DNA of 64,000 bases, from contig JAHBWD010000030.1 of assembly GCA_019637175.1 (NCBI GenBank), positions 35,195-99,194 on the forward strand, in the 5' to 3' direction. Position numbers and translations under genes: made by a program. Origin of the DNA: Labilithrix sp. GTDB lineage: Bacteria > Myxococcota_A > Polyangia > Polyangiales > Polyangiaceae. This document shows, one piece after another, positions 24,510 to 33,140 of this stretch. A model generated the notes under the pieces. The model saw only the letters and a program-made list of their open reading frames with translations, did no database searches and was not told the DNA's origin. Position 1 is the first letter of the stretch. The number at the start of each line of letters is the position of its first letter.

Positions 24510-24525
24510 TGGCCTCGATGTTGCT
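24510..24525 (+). promoter_or_regulatory. Sigma-54-like promoter sequence
   Basis: TGGCCTCGATGTTGCT matches the -24/-12 consensus TGGC-N8/TTGC with exact GG-to-GC spacing. It lies 11 bases upstream of the USP ATG, so transcription starting 12 bases past the -12 element would yield an essentially leaderless mRNA. Chance matches are expected in high-GC DNA, hence the low confidence. Confidence 0.3.
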
Positions 24526-24536
24526 CGTCCGAGGCC

Positions 24537-25025
24537 ATGCGCTTCTACCGCACCATCCTGGTCCCGACCGATTTTGGCGCGTCGTCGCAGGCCGCGCTCG
24601 ACTATGCGGTCGAGCTCGCGCGCCCCTTCGGCGGTGAAGTCGTCCTGCTGCACGCCTACGCGCTGCCGGTGATGGGATTGGCCAACGGCCCGCTCATCAC
24701 GGCCGAGCTGACCAAGCGCATCCTCGACTCGTCGCAGGCTTGCCTCGACGAGGCGATCGCGGCGCATCGTGGCTGCGGCGTCGCGCTGCGCGCGTTCTTG
24801 CGTGAAGGTGATCCGTGGCTCGTCACCATCGACGTGATCAAGGAGGTCTCCGCCGATCTCGTCGTGATGGGCACGCACGGGCGGCGAGGCCTCCCGCGGT
24901 TCTTGATCGGGAGCGTGGCCGAGCGGCTCGTGCGCACGTCGCCGGTTCCCGTCCTCACGGTGCACGCGACCGGTCGTCACGAGGAGATGCGCCTGTCCGG
25001 AGGCACGGAGGCGGTCGCGCGATGA
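24537..25025 (+). CDS. Universal stress protein
   Basis: 162-residue UspA-type protein. The Rossmann-like fold is clear: first strand YRTILVPTDFGASS, HAYALPV, strand DLVVMGTHGRRGLPRFLIGSVAERLV, then VPVLTV. GTHGRRG-N9-GSVAERL is the ATP-binding pattern of the nucleotide-binding USP class. ATG 24537 directly precedes the first strand. Its last bases (ATGA) overlap the start of the CBS gene, so the two are co-translated. Likely role: stress or energy-state sensing together with the CBS protein. Confidence 0.92.
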   Translation: MRFYRTILVPTDFGASSQAALDYAVELARPFGGEVVLLHAYALPVMGLANGPLITAELTKRILDSSQACLDEAIAAHRGCGVALRAFLREGDPWLVTIDVIKEVSADLVVMGTHGRRGLPRFLIGSVAERLVRTSPVPVLTVHATGRHEEMRLSGGTEAVAR

Positions 25026-25372
25026 CGTCCGCCAAGGCGCTCTCCGTCGGTGACGTGATGACGTCGCAGCCGCTGACGATCGGCCGCGAGCAGCCGACCT
25101 CGACGGCACGCGAGATGATGCGCACGCTGGACGTGCATCACCTGCCGATCCTCGAACGCGGCGAGCTCGTCGGCGTGCTGACGAGCCACGACCACGAGCG
25201 CTTCGACACGGTCGACGCGTACGCGGTCGGTCCCGACGCGCCGCTCGGCGAGGTCGCGGCCGAGATGGTCGCCCGGCGATCCGACTGCGCCGTCGTGATC
25301 GAGCGCGGCAGGGTCGCGGGCATCTTCACGTCGCAGGACGCGCTGCGCGTGATCGCCGGCCTCATGCCCTGA
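25022..25372 (+). CDS. Two-CBS-domain protein
   Basis: 116 residues comprising a single Bateman pair: the first CBS motif (VGDVMTSQPLTIGREQPT ... HHLPILERGELVGVLTSHD) and the second (DAPLGEVAAEM ... CAVVIERGRVAGIFTSQDAL). No catalytic domain is attached, so it probably binds an adenosyl nucleotide and signals to a partner. The translational coupling to the universal stress protein makes that protein the natural partner. ATG 25022. Confidence 0.92.
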   Translation: MTSAKALSVGDVMTSQPLTIGREQPTSTAREMMRTLDVHHLPILERGELVGVLTSHDHERFDTVDAYAVGPDAPLGEVAAEMVARRSDCAVVIERGRVAGIFTSQDALRVIAGLMP

Positions 25373-25375
25373 GCG

Positions 25376-27028
25376 CTAGCGGCGCATGCGGACGATGCGC
25401 GCGAAGGCGTCGCCGGCGGCGCGGGCGAGCTCCTCGAGGCGGCGCGTGCCGAGCATCGTGTCGCCGAGCTCGTCGGCCACGATGATGACCGCCGTCTTGC
25501 CGCTCACGCGGATGGGAACCACGGCGACGTCGCGCGAAGCGCCGCGCATCACGTGCAGGATCCCGCCGTGGACCTCGTCGTGGCGGAGCGGGCCGAGGTA
25601 CAGGCCCTCGCGCACCGCTTCTTCGAAGACGCTCTCGGCGTCGAGGGGCACGAGGATCGTCTGGAGCGCCGCCCGATCGCCGAACTCGGGCGTGCACGCC
25701 CAACCGAGGTAGCCCCCGCGCTTGACGACGAAGAGCGCGACCTTGTACGCGAGCATCCGCGCGCCCGTGAGGACGAGCTCGAGCACCTCGTCGCGCGAGC
25801 CGGCGGATTTGAGCGCGCCGATGATGCCGGACGGGTCGGAGAGCGGGATCTGCGGCGCGTACGCGGCATAGGGACCGGCGTTCGGCACCGGCGGCGGACC
25901 GGGGATGAACGACGGCATCGGCGCCGGCGCGGCCGCGGCGCGCGCGACCACCCACGCGGGCGGCGCCTCCGGGCTCGGCCGAAAGCCCTGCTCGGGCTTC
26001 ATGAAGCGATCGGTCTGGACCTCGACGATCTGACGCAAGTGATCGGGATCGACCGGATAGCCCTCGCCGAGCGCCGCCTCGCGCGGATCGACCAGCGGCG
26101 GCGGTCGCTGCGTGCCCCCGCTCACGGCGGAGAAGGTGCGTCGCGTGAGCGGGATCGGGATCTCGGACCCGAGGCCGCTCTTCGGGACGTCGGAGGGCGC
26201 CTGATGATTGTGTGTATGATGCAGGGGGGTGCCCCACGGCGGCGTCTCGCGGCCCTGGCGCGCGCGCTCGAGGGGCGCGGTGTCGCCGGCGACCTGCGGC
26301 CGCGGGGCGGGCACCACGTGCGCGTGGCGCTCCGAGCCTGGTACGCGGCTCGGACGGAGCGCGCCCTCGGAGAGGCCGTCGAGGACCAGGTGCGCCTGCG
26401 TGGACGGGCGCATCGAGGACGGAGGCTCCGGCGGCGGCAGCGTCCCGTGCCGGCCCGCCGTGAGAGGCGGAGCGGCGCGCGGCCGCGAGTCGTACATGCG
26501 CTCGTCGTCGGCGACGGCGGCGACGGCGGCGACGACGGCGCGGCGCGGCTGCGGCGTGTGAGAGACCGGTGGCCGCGACGCCGGGGGAGGCCGCGAGGGG
26601 GGCAGCGATCCCGCGCGGAGCTTGCGGAGCGCCTCGACGATGGCCGCCAGGGGCGCGCGCACGAGGCGCACGGGCGCGCCGAGGTGGAAGCCGATCTCCT
26701 TGGCCGGGTGAGCGTCGCTCGCGTCTGCGACCACCACGTCGACGGTCCCCGTGATCGCGTCGCGTCGCACGGGGAGCGCCAGCAGCCGCGCGCAGAGCCC
26801 CGCCGGCAGGCGCTCGACGATCTCGGGCACCGGGACGACCTGCCGCAGGAAGGGCGCGTCGGTGCGCGCGAGGTAGCGGCCGAGGATCTCGGGCGCGATG
26901 GCCCGCTGCTCCGCGAGCACCTGCGCGAGGGCGACGCCGCCCGTGACCGACGAGAAGAGCGCCTCGGCGATCGCACGCTCGTCGACGACCTCTTCGAGCA
27001 GGAGCGCCTTCGTCAGCTCGTCGGGCAC
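25376..27028 (-). CDS. MshEN-like/GAF-like two-domain protein with long Pro-rich linker
   Basis: 550-residue protein without signal or TM segments. Residues about 1-140 resemble the N-terminal domain of type II secretion/type IV pilus ATPases (MshEN/GspE-N): LPAGLCARLLALPVRR, TVDVVVADASDAHPAKEI, GAPVRLVRA. No ATPase follows. Residues about 140-400 are Pro/Ser/Arg-rich and look disordered. Residues about 410-550 form a GAF-like domain (LELVLTGARMLAYKVALF, YLGWACTPEFG, DVAVVPIRVSGKTAVIIVAD). MshEN domains can bind c-di-GMP; whether this copy does cannot be told without alignment. GTG 27028 lies 10 bases after the FtsB-like gene and begins the folded domain; the frame remains open to 27130 with low-complexity Ser residues. 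Confidence 0.7.
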   Translation of the reverse strand: MPDELTKALLLEEVVDERAIAEALFSSVTGGVALAQVLAEQRAIAPEILGRYLARTDAPFLRQVVPVPEIVERLPAGLCARLLALPVRRDAITGTVDVVVADASDAHPAKEIGFHLGAPVRLVRAPLAAIVEALRKLRAGSLPPSRPPPASRPPVSHTPQPRRAVVAAVAAVADDERMYDSRPRAAPPLTAGRHGTLPPPEPPSSMRPSTQAHLVLDGLSEGALRPSRVPGSERHAHVVPAPRPQVAGDTAPLERARQGRETPPWGTPLHHTHNHQAPSDVPKSGLGSEIPIPLTRRTFSAVSGGTQRPPPLVDPREAALGEGYPVDPDHLRQIVEVQTDRFMKPEQGFRPSPEAPPAWVVARAAAAPAPMPSFIPGPPPVPNAGPYAAYAPQIPLSDPSGIIGALKSAGSRDEVLELVLTGARMLAYKVALFVVKRGGYLGWACTPEFGDRAALQTILVPLDAESVFEEAVREGLYLGPLRHDEVHGGILHVMRGASRDVAVVPIRVSGKTAVIIVADELGDTMLGTRRLEELARAAGDAFARIVRMRR

Positions 27029-27038
27029 GATGCCGAGT

Positions 27039-27329
27039 CTACTTGCGGTCGAACTGGAAGACGACCTCGCTCTTTCGAACGAGGCCGAGCTGGTCGCGCG
27101 CGATCCGCTCGACAGCCTTGGGGTTTTCACGGAGATCCTTGACCTCGACCCGGAGCTTGGCCACGTCGCGTTTGAGCTCGGCGTTCTCGTTCTGGACGCC
27201 GGAGAGCTCCTTTTCGAGCGCGCGCATGCGCGGGAGGCCCTGCGGCTCGAGCAGCAGGATGGGTACCGCGATCAGCGAGATCGTGAGGACGGCCAGCGGG
27301 AGGCCGCGGAGGAGGGTCTCAGTGCTCAC
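27039..27329 (-). CDS. FtsB/DivIC-like septum formation initiator protein
   Basis: 96-residue bitopic membrane protein. An N-terminal TM helix (LPLAVLTISLIAVPILLL, about residues 10-27) is followed by a coiled coil (about 35-68) and the typical C-terminal patch NPKAVERIARDQLGLVRKSEVV, the region that contacts FtsL/FtsQ in FtsB proteins. GTG start. It is upstream of, and probably co-transcribed with, the MshEN/GAF gene, and divergent from gatB with 75 bases between starts. Confidence 0.85.
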   Translation of the reverse strand: MSTETLLRGLPLAVLTISLIAVPILLLEPQGLPRMRALEKELSGVQNENAELKRDVAKLRVEVKDLRENPKAVERIARDQLGLVRKSEVVFQFDRK

Positions 27330-27404
27330 GCGTCAGCCAACGTAGGCCGATGCTGCGTCGATGGACCAGTTCGCGGCGGAAATTGCTAACCTTCGGCCTG
27401 TCCA

Positions 27405-28847
27405 ATGGTCCGCCCGTCGTGGGAGCCGGTCATCGGCCTCGAGGTGCACGCGCAGCTCTCGACCGAGAGCAAGCTGTTCTGCGCGTGCAAGGCCGCCTTC
27501 GGGGCCTCGCCCAACACGAACGTGTGTCCTACGTGCCTGGGGCTGCCGGGGGCGCTGCCCGTCCTCAACGCCGAGGCCGTGCGCATGGCGGTCAAGGCCG
27601 CGCTCGCCCTCGGCTGCACCATCCGCCCGGAGAGCCGCTTCGCGCGGAAGAACTACTTCTATCCCGACTTGCCCAAGGGCTATCAGATCAGCCAGTTCGA
27701 CGAGCCCTTCAGCGATCACGGGCACCTCGACGTCGAGATCGGCGGCACGATCAAGCGCGCGCGCATCCTGCGCATCCACATGGAGGAGGACGCGGGCAAG
27801 AACCTCCACGGCTTCGGCGCCGACTCGGTCGTCGATCTCAATCGCGCGGGCGTCCCGCTCGTCGAGATCGTGGGCGAGCCCGATCTGTCGAGCCCCGAGG
27901 AGGCGTCGGAGTATCTGCGCGTGCTCCGCGACGTGCTCCTCTTCCTCGGGATCAACGACGGAAACCTCGAAGAGGGATCGTTCCGCTGCGACGCGAACGT
28001 CTCGATCCGCCCCGTGGGCGAGACGAAGCTCGGCACGCGCGTCGAGCTCAAGAACATCAACTCGTTCAAGTTCGTCGAGAAGGCGATCGCGACCGAGATC
28101 CAGCGGCAAGAGGAGATCCTCGAGGGCGGCGGGCGCGTCGTCCAGGAGACGCGCGGCTGGGACGCCGACAAAGGCACGACGTACTCGCTCCGCAGCAAGG
28201 AGACGGCGCAAGACTATCGCTACTTCCCCGAGCCGGATCTGCCGCCGCTCGTGCTCGACGAGGTGTTCGTCGCGCGCGCGCGCGCCGAGCTGCCCGAGCC
28301 GCCGCGCGAGAAGCGCGCGCGCTTCGTCGCCGAGCTCGGGCTCACGCCCTACGCGGCGCAGGTGCTGACGCAGCACCCGCGCGTCGCCGCCTTCTTCGAG
28401 GAGGCCGCGACGCTCGGCCTCTCGCTGGGCCCCGCGAAGGTCGCGAACTTCGTGCAGAGCGAGGTCTTGCGCGACGTCACGACGCAAGGACAGCGGGCGA
28501 CCATCCCCGTCTCGGCCAAGCAGATCGCCGATCTGCTCCGCCTCGTGGAGACGGGCAAGATCAGCGGCAAGCAGGCGAAGGAGCTCTACGCGAAGATGCG
28601 CGGGACCGACGCGGCGCCCGCGTCGCTCGTCTCCGAGCTCGGCATGGCGCAGGTCACCGATCCGAAGGCGATCGAGGAAATCTGCGCGAAGGTCATCGCC
28701 GAAAACGAGAAGCAGGCCTCGCAGCTCCGCGCGGGGAAGACGGCGCTCTTCGGGTTCTTCGTCGGGCAGGTGATGAAGGCGACGAAAGGGAGCGCGAATC
28801 CTCAGCTCGTCAACGACACGCTGAAGCGCCTCTTGGACGTGAGCTGA
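27405..28847 (+). CDS. gatB: Aspartyl/glutamyl-tRNA amidotransferase subunit B
   Basis: 480-residue GatB, which converts misacylated Glu-tRNA-Gln or Asp-tRNA-Asn to the amide form together with GatA and GatC (not in this window). Landmarks: VIGLEVHAQLSTESKLFC, VCPTCLGLPGALP (zinc-binding Cys with FCACK), KNYFYPDLPKGYQISQ, a kinase-like segment around RCDANVSIRPVGE and C-terminal YqeY-like helices. ATG 27405. The stop codon is one base from the ATG of the sensor kinase gene, so the two are probably co-transcribed, an unusual partnership for gatB. Confidence 0.97.
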   Translation: MVRPSWEPVIGLEVHAQLSTESKLFCACKAAFGASPNTNVCPTCLGLPGALPVLNAEAVRMAVKAALALGCTIRPESRFARKNYFYPDLPKGYQISQFDEPFSDHGHLDVEIGGTIKRARILRIHMEEDAGKNLHGFGADSVVDLNRAGVPLVEIVGEPDLSSPEEASEYLRVLRDVLLFLGINDGNLEEGSFRCDANVSIRPVGETKLGTRVELKNINSFKFVEKAIATEIQRQEEILEGGGRVVQETRGWDADKGTTYSLRSKETAQDYRYFPEPDLPPLVLDEVFVARARAELPEPPREKRARFVAELGLTPYAAQVLTQHPRVAAFFEEAATLGLSLGPAKVANFVQSEVLRDVTTQGQRATIPVSAKQIADLLRLVETGKISGKQAKELYAKMRGTDAAPASLVSELGMAQVTDPKAIEEICAKVIAENEKQASQLRAGKTALFGFFVGQVMKATKGSANPQLVNDTLKRLLDVS

Positions 28848-28848
28848 G

Positions 28849-30336
28849 ATGCCGGGCTCGATTCCGTCGCTCCCCGCGGTGCGCCCGAAGGCGCGCGTCC
28901 TCATCGTCGACGACAACGCCGAGCTCGTCGACACGCTCCGCGCCGTCATCGCCGGGGGCATCCCCGGGCTCGCGATCGAGACCGCCGCGAACGGCCGGGC
29001 CGCGCTCGCGCGCGCGGCGAAGGGCTTCGACGTCGCGATCGTCGACGTGAAGCTGCCCGACGTGAGCGGGGTCGATCTGATCAGGCCCCTCCGCGAGGCC
29101 TCGCCGTTCTCCGAGGTGCTGCTGCTCACCGGCTTCGCGAGCGTCGACGCCGCGATCGGCGCGCTGCGCTCGGGCGCGTTCGCCTTCGTGCTCAAGTCGT
29201 TCCGCCCCGAGGAGCTGATCTCGACGGTGGAGCAGGCGCTCGGCAAGGTGCAGCTCAAGCGCGAGCGCGAAGAGCTCGAGAGCCGCTATCGCGATCTCGT
29301 CGAGGTCACCGACGTGCTCGTCTTCGCGCTCGACAACGACGACAAGGTCGCGCTGATGAACCGCAAGGCGGCGAGCATGGTCAACACCGTGCCGGAGGCG
29401 GCGTCGGGCAAGCCCTTCCTCGAGACGTGGATCCCCGAGGAAGATCGCGCGGCGATGCGCGCGGCCCTCGCGGGCACCGGCCGCGCGTACGAGGTCGAGA
29501 CGGGCTTCGCCGATCCGAGCGTCGGCACCACGGCACGCCGGCGGATCCGCTGGCACCTCTCGCGTCCGCCGCGCTCGGAAGAGCGCGCGCTCACCTACGG
29601 CATCGGCATCGACATCACCGAGCGCCGCGCGCTCGAGCGGCGCGCGGCCGACGCCGAGGCGCTCTCGGCGATGGGCGAGCTCGCCATGAACCTGGCGCAC
29701 GAGATCCGCAACCCGCTCAACGCCGCTGTGCTCCAGCTCCACCTGCTGAACCGCAACCTCGACCGGCTCGACGCCGAGGAGCTGACGCGCGCGGCGCTCA
29801 AGGATCGCGTGCGCATCGTGGGCGACGAGATCGGCCGCCTCAACCGCCTGCTCACCGAGTTCCTCGAGCTCGCGCGCCCGCGCGGCATCGGCCGCGAGCC
29901 GGTCCACGTGCCGCGCCTCGTCGACGAGGTGCTCGATCTCGAAGAAGAGAGCGCGAAGGGCAGGGGCGTGAAGATCGTGCGCGACATCCCCAACGGCGGC
30001 TGCGTCGCCCTGGGCGATCGCGAGAAGCTCAAGCAGGTGACGATCAACATCGTCGTCAACGCGCTCGAGGCGATGAAGCAAGGCGGCGTCCTCACGGCGA
30101 GCGTGAAGCAGTCGGGCGAGAAGGTCGTCATGACCATCCAGGACTCGGGGCAGGGCATCGAGCCCGACGTGCTCGCGAGCGTGTTCGATCCGTTCTTCAC
30201 GACGAAGGAGGCCGGCACGGGCCTCGGCCTCTCGATCGTCCGCAAGATCGTCGATCAACACGGCGGCGACGTCGTGATCGAGAGCGAGCGCGGCCACGGC
30301 GCGCGCGTCACCGTCTCGATTCCGATGGGTCGCTAA
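28849..30336 (+). CDS. Hybrid sensor: receiver-PAS-histidine kinase
   Basis: 495-residue soluble signalling protein with domains in order: receiver (about residues 15-130; DD at 21-22, phospho-acceptor Asp66 in IVDVKLPD, Lys in LKSF), PAS-like (about 145-260; DVLVFALDNDDKVALMN ... GIGIDITERR), and kinase (HisKA with His284 in LAHEIRNPL; HATPase with NALEAM, DSGQGIEPD, GTGLGLSIV). There is no TM segment. A receiver ahead of the kinase is common in myxobacteria and suggests it is itself controlled by another kinase. ATG 28849 directly follows gatB. Confidence 0.95.
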   Translation: MPGSIPSLPAVRPKARVLIVDDNAELVDTLRAVIAGGIPGLAIETAANGRAALARAAKGFDVAIVDVKLPDVSGVDLIRPLREASPFSEVLLLTGFASVDAAIGALRSGAFAFVLKSFRPEELISTVEQALGKVQLKREREELESRYRDLVEVTDVLVFALDNDDKVALMNRKAASMVNTVPEAASGKPFLETWIPEEDRAAMRAALAGTGRAYEVETGFADPSVGTTARRRIRWHLSRPPRSEERALTYGIGIDITERRALERRAADAEALSAMGELAMNLAHEIRNPLNAAVLQLHLLNRNLDRLDAEELTRAALKDRVRIVGDEIGRLNRLLTEFLELARPRGIGREPVHVPRLVDEVLDLEEESAKGRGVKIVRDIPNGGCVALGDREKLKQVTINIVVNALEAMKQGGVLTASVKQSGEKVVMTIQDSGQGIEPDVLASVFDPFFTTKEAGTGLGLSIVRKIVDQHGGDVVIESERGHGARVTVSIPMGR

Positions 30337-30341
30337 GCGTC

Positions 30342-30375
30342 GCTGCGCACGATTCGCTCGCGCATCGTGCGCAGC
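30342..30375. terminator. Perfect 12-bp hairpin between convergent genes
   Basis: GCTGCGCACGAT (30342-30353) pairs exactly with ATCGTGCGCAGC (30364-30375) over a 10-base loop. It sits between the kinase stop (30336) and the end of the leftward gene (30380). There is no strong T-run on either side, so it may be a factor-assisted terminator or an mRNA 3'-end protector. Confidence 0.5.
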
Positions 30376-30379
30376 TCCT

Positions 30380-31042
30380 TCAGCGCCCGGGCGGCTTGAG
30401 CGGCAGCACGGACGAGGAGAGCGGCGGCGGCGGGATCTTGCCGCTGGGTCGCGCCTCGGGCGTGACGCCGTCGCCGGCCTCGATCGACATGAGCGCCATG
30501 AAGATGCGATCCATACCGAGCTCGAGGGCCCCTTCCTTCTGGAAGAGACCGGCGATGCGGACGAGGCGGAGCGCCGTCGTTTTTCCGAGCTCCGCGGTCT
30601 CGCGCTCGAGGAACGCCTCGAAGGTGCCGAAGCCCTTCGCCTCGTAGAGGCGGCGAGCCTGGATCTCCCGCAGGACGATCCCGATGTCGTAGAACCCCTT
30701 GGTGAGGTTCTTCCGCAGGCCCTTGATCTGCTGGAGCGAGTTGTGAAGATCCGCGATCTTCGCCTTGATGTCTTCGGCCTGGGCCGGCGTGCGGATGGTC
30801 GCGCGCGCGCTGCCCGGGAGCGGGGGCTCCGCCGCCCGCGCCCGCGCCTCGGCGGCGTGCTTCGCCGCGTGCCGCGCGGCCCACGGCGCCGCGCCACGGA
30901 GGCCGAGCTTTCGCTTCGGCGCCTCCGGGGTCTTGTCGGCCTTGCCGGCGGCGGACTTCGCGCCGTTCTTGCCGGACTTCGCGTCCGCTTTCCCCTTAGA
31001 AGACTTCTTCGTGGCTCCCATACGCTTACTTGGCGCCCGCAT
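30380..31042 (-). CDS. Histone-H1-like tailed helical protein, putative DNA-binding
   Basis: 220-residue protein. The first 75 residues are Lys/Ala-rich (KKSSKGKADAKSGKNGAK) with the look of H1-like or AT-hook tails. The core, about residues 88-180, contains 'YDIGIVLREIQARRLYEAKG' then 'GTFEAFLERETAELGKTTAL', a pattern I associate with helical DNA-binding proteins of plasmid/phage type. The tail is Pro-rich. ATG 31042 has a GAAAG upstream; ATG 31021 is the alternative. A nucleoid-associated or regulatory role is a reasonable guess, not shown. Confidence 0.65.
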   Translation of the reverse strand: MRAPSKRMGATKKSSKGKADAKSGKNGAKSAAGKADKTPEAPKRKLGLRGAAPWAARHAAKHAAEARARAAEPPLPGSARATIRTPAQAEDIKAKIADLHNSLQQIKGLRKNLTKGFYDIGIVLREIQARRLYEAKGFGTFEAFLERETAELGKTTALRLVRIAGLFQKEGALELGMDRIFMALMSIEAGDGVTPEARPSGKIPPPPLSSSVLPLKPPGR

Positions 31043-31138
31043 ACCACTTTCAGCCGCGTTTAGTCCAGAAAGAATGCGAAAGGTTATCCTGGAAATCCGG
31101 AAGATCGCTGGCGTGAGCCGTTATAGTCGCCGTCGCCG

Positions 31139-32083
31139 ATGGCCATCCTGACCAAGCCACGGGAAGACGAGCTCGAGGCCCTGGTGGGCCGTTACGATCT
31201 CGGGGCGCTGCGTTCTGCAACGGGTATCGAGGCGGGGACGGTCAACACGAGCATGCGGCTCGAGCTCGGCTCGGGCCGCCATTTCCTCCGCATCTACGAG
31301 GAACAGGGCTTCGACGGGGCGAGCGCCGAGGCGGCCCTCCTGCTCCACCTCGCGGCGGCGGGCGTGCCCACGCCCGGGCCGCTCCGCGCGCGCGACGGGG
31401 CGATGGTCCATGTCGTCGCGGGCAAGCCGGCGGCGCTCTTTCCCTGGGTCGAGGGGGAGATCCTCTGCCAAGCGCGGGTCGACGCCGCCGCCGCGTGGGA
31501 GGTGGGCGTCGCCCTCGCGCGCATCCATCGGGCGGGCGCTCCCGCGGAGATCGGAGAAGGCCGCTTCGGCCCCGCGGATCTGGTGATCCGCTGCGATCGC
31601 GTCGCGCGCTCGTCGGATCCCGAGGCGCGGGCGATGGCGGCGCCGCTGCGTGAGGCCGTGGAGGGCGTCGCCGCCCGACGCGCGCGCGATCTCCCTTCGG
31701 GCCTCGTTCACGGCGATCTCTTTCGCGACAACGTGCTCTGGGACGAGGGTAGGATCGCCGCGCTCCTCGACTTCGAGAGCGCGCATCGTGGTCCCTTCGC
31801 TTACGACATCGCCGTGACGATCCTCTCCTGGTCTTATCGCGACGCGCTCGACGCCGCGGTCGCGCGCGCGATCGTCGACGGGTATCGCACGGCGCGGGAG
31901 CTCGAGCCGGCCGAGCGCGAGGGGCTCTTCGACGAGCTCGTGCTCGCCTCGCTGCGCTTCACCATCACGCGCATCACCGATGAAGCGATCCGCGTGGGCA
32001 AGCGCTGGCAGCGTTTCGTCGCGCGCCGCGAAGCGGTCGAGCGCCTCGGGCGCCGCGGCGTCGTGGAGATGCTCGGGCTGTGA
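31139..32083 (+). CDS. thrB: Homoserine kinase-like (APH-fold, type II ThrB)
   Basis: 314-residue aminoglycoside-phosphotransferase-fold kinase. The catalytic loop SGLVHGDLFRDNVL and the metal-site LLDFESAHRGPFAYDIA match the COG2334 ThrB/SrkA group, which includes the type II homoserine kinases of threonine synthesis. The N-terminal lobe has GTVNTSMRLELGSGRHFLRIY. Homoserine is the likelier substrate, but protein or other small-molecule kinase activity cannot be excluded. ATG 31139 follows an open upstream region of 96 bases. The stop overlaps the start of the next gene (GTGA): first of a four-gene overlapping set. Confidence 0.7.
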   Translation: MAILTKPREDELEALVGRYDLGALRSATGIEAGTVNTSMRLELGSGRHFLRIYEEQGFDGASAEAALLLHLAAAGVPTPGPLRARDGAMVHVVAGKPAALFPWVEGEILCQARVDAAAAWEVGVALARIHRAGAPAEIGEGRFGPADLVIRCDRVARSSDPEARAMAAPLREAVEGVAARRARDLPSGLVHGDLFRDNVLWDEGRIAALLDFESAHRGPFAYDIAVTILSWSYRDALDAAVARAIVDGYRTARELEPAEREGLFDELVLASLRFTITRITDEAIRVGKRWQRFVARREAVERLGRRGVVEMLGL

Positions 32084-32742
32084 AGCGCGCGCTCCTCGTC
32101 GCGGCGAGCGCCTTCGCGCTGGCGCTCGCGCGTCCGGCGCTCGCCGACGACGAAGAGCCGCCGCCGTACGCGCCCCACCCGCCGCCTTCACCGCGCGTCG
32201 TTCCGCCGCCCGACGCGACGTTCGTCTACGCCGACCCGCAGCCGTATCCGTCGCTCGCGTGGCTCGCGCTCCAGTTCCTGCCGAGCCCCGAGGTCGGCTT
32301 CGGCGGCGTGAAGCGGATCGATCCGCTCGGCCAAGCGCAGCACGAGACGCTCGCGACCTTCGGCCTCCGCTGGCAGCTCACGCCGGCGCTCTGGTCGTGG
32401 GGAACGAACCGACGGATCTCGCGCTGGCGCTTCTTCGTGGTCGATCCGCTCGCGCGGCACGCCGGCTCGATCGAGCTGCACGGCACGCTCGAGTACCTCT
32501 GGGGCCACGTCGATCGCATGCTCGTGCGCCCCGGCGTGCGCGCGTACTTCCCGCTCCTCCATCGCGGCGAGTACCTCTCGGCGTCGATCGGGACGTCGAC
32601 GTATCAATACGAGAACACGGCGCGCGTCGCCTACGACGTCGGGGCGTACGTGCTCTTCGGTCTCTTTGGCGTGAACGTCACGGTGGCGCCGGCGCACGAT
32701 CCCCTCACCACCATCGCGACCTTTCGCATCAGGTACTTCTGA
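32080..32742 (+). CDS. Secreted beta-rich envelope protein, function unknown
   Basis: 220-residue protein with a signal peptide (LLVAASAFALALARPALA|D) and a Pro-rich segment, followed by aromatic-rich beta strands (GTLEYLWGHVDRM, VRPGVRAYFPLL, YLSASIGTSTYQYE, YVLFGLFGVNVTV, TIATFRIRYF) that look like a small outer-membrane barrel ending in aromatic Phe, as such barrels do. GTG 32080 overlaps the ThrB stop by four bases, and the stop overlaps the next ATG (TGATG). I recognise no family. Confidence 0.7.
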   Translation: MKRALLVAASAFALALARPALADDEEPPPYAPHPPPSPRVVPPPDATFVYADPQPYPSLAWLALQFLPSPEVGFGGVKRIDPLGQAQHETLATFGLRWQLTPALWSWGTNRRISRWRFFVVDPLARHAGSIELHGTLEYLWGHVDRMLVRPGVRAYFPLLHRGEYLSASIGTSTYQYENTARVAYDVGAYVLFGLFGVNVTVAPAHDPLTTIATFRIRYF

Positions 32743-33140
32743 TGCGTCGTATCGCGCTCGCGCTCGCTCCGTTCGTGCTCGCGGCGTGCGAGAGGCCTTC
32801 GCAGGTCCTGCTCCTCGGGGCGAATCCGTACCGCGACGCCGACGGGCGCGTCGTCGTCGACGTCGACGTCGAGGGTGTCGAGCAGTCGGGCGGCTCGGTC
32901 GGCCTCTACTGCGTGAGCGTTCATTGGTTTCCTCCCGGCGTCTTCCGCGGTCAGCCGGCGGCGCACCGCTACTTCGGAGAGGTCGATCACGTCGTCCTCT
33001 GCGCGACCGATCTCGGCGACGGCGATCGCCGCACGGTGCGCCTGCCCTCGACGCGGACGGATCTGCCGCCGGGCATGCCCGCGCGCGTCCAGATCAGGCT
33101 CGACAGGGCGTACACCACGCAGGAGATCGACGCGCCATGA
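32742..33140 (+). CDS. Small lipoprotein
   Basis: 132-residue lipoprotein with signal peptide and lipobox VLAAC directly after ATG 32742. The mature part is beta-rich with two isolated Cys (YCVSVHW, VVLCATD) that could form a disulfide. No family recognised. It is translated in the overlapping series thrB - barrel - this gene - MBL hydrolase (start and stop overlaps TGATG and ATGA), so it probably works with the barrel protein in the envelope. Confidence 0.75.
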   Translation: MRRIALALAPFVLAACERPSQVLLLGANPYRDADGRVVVDVDVEGVEQSGGSVGLYCVSVHWFPPGVFRGQPAAHRYFGEVDHVVLCATDLGDGDRRTVRLPSTRTDLPPGMPARVQIRLDRAYTTQEIDAP

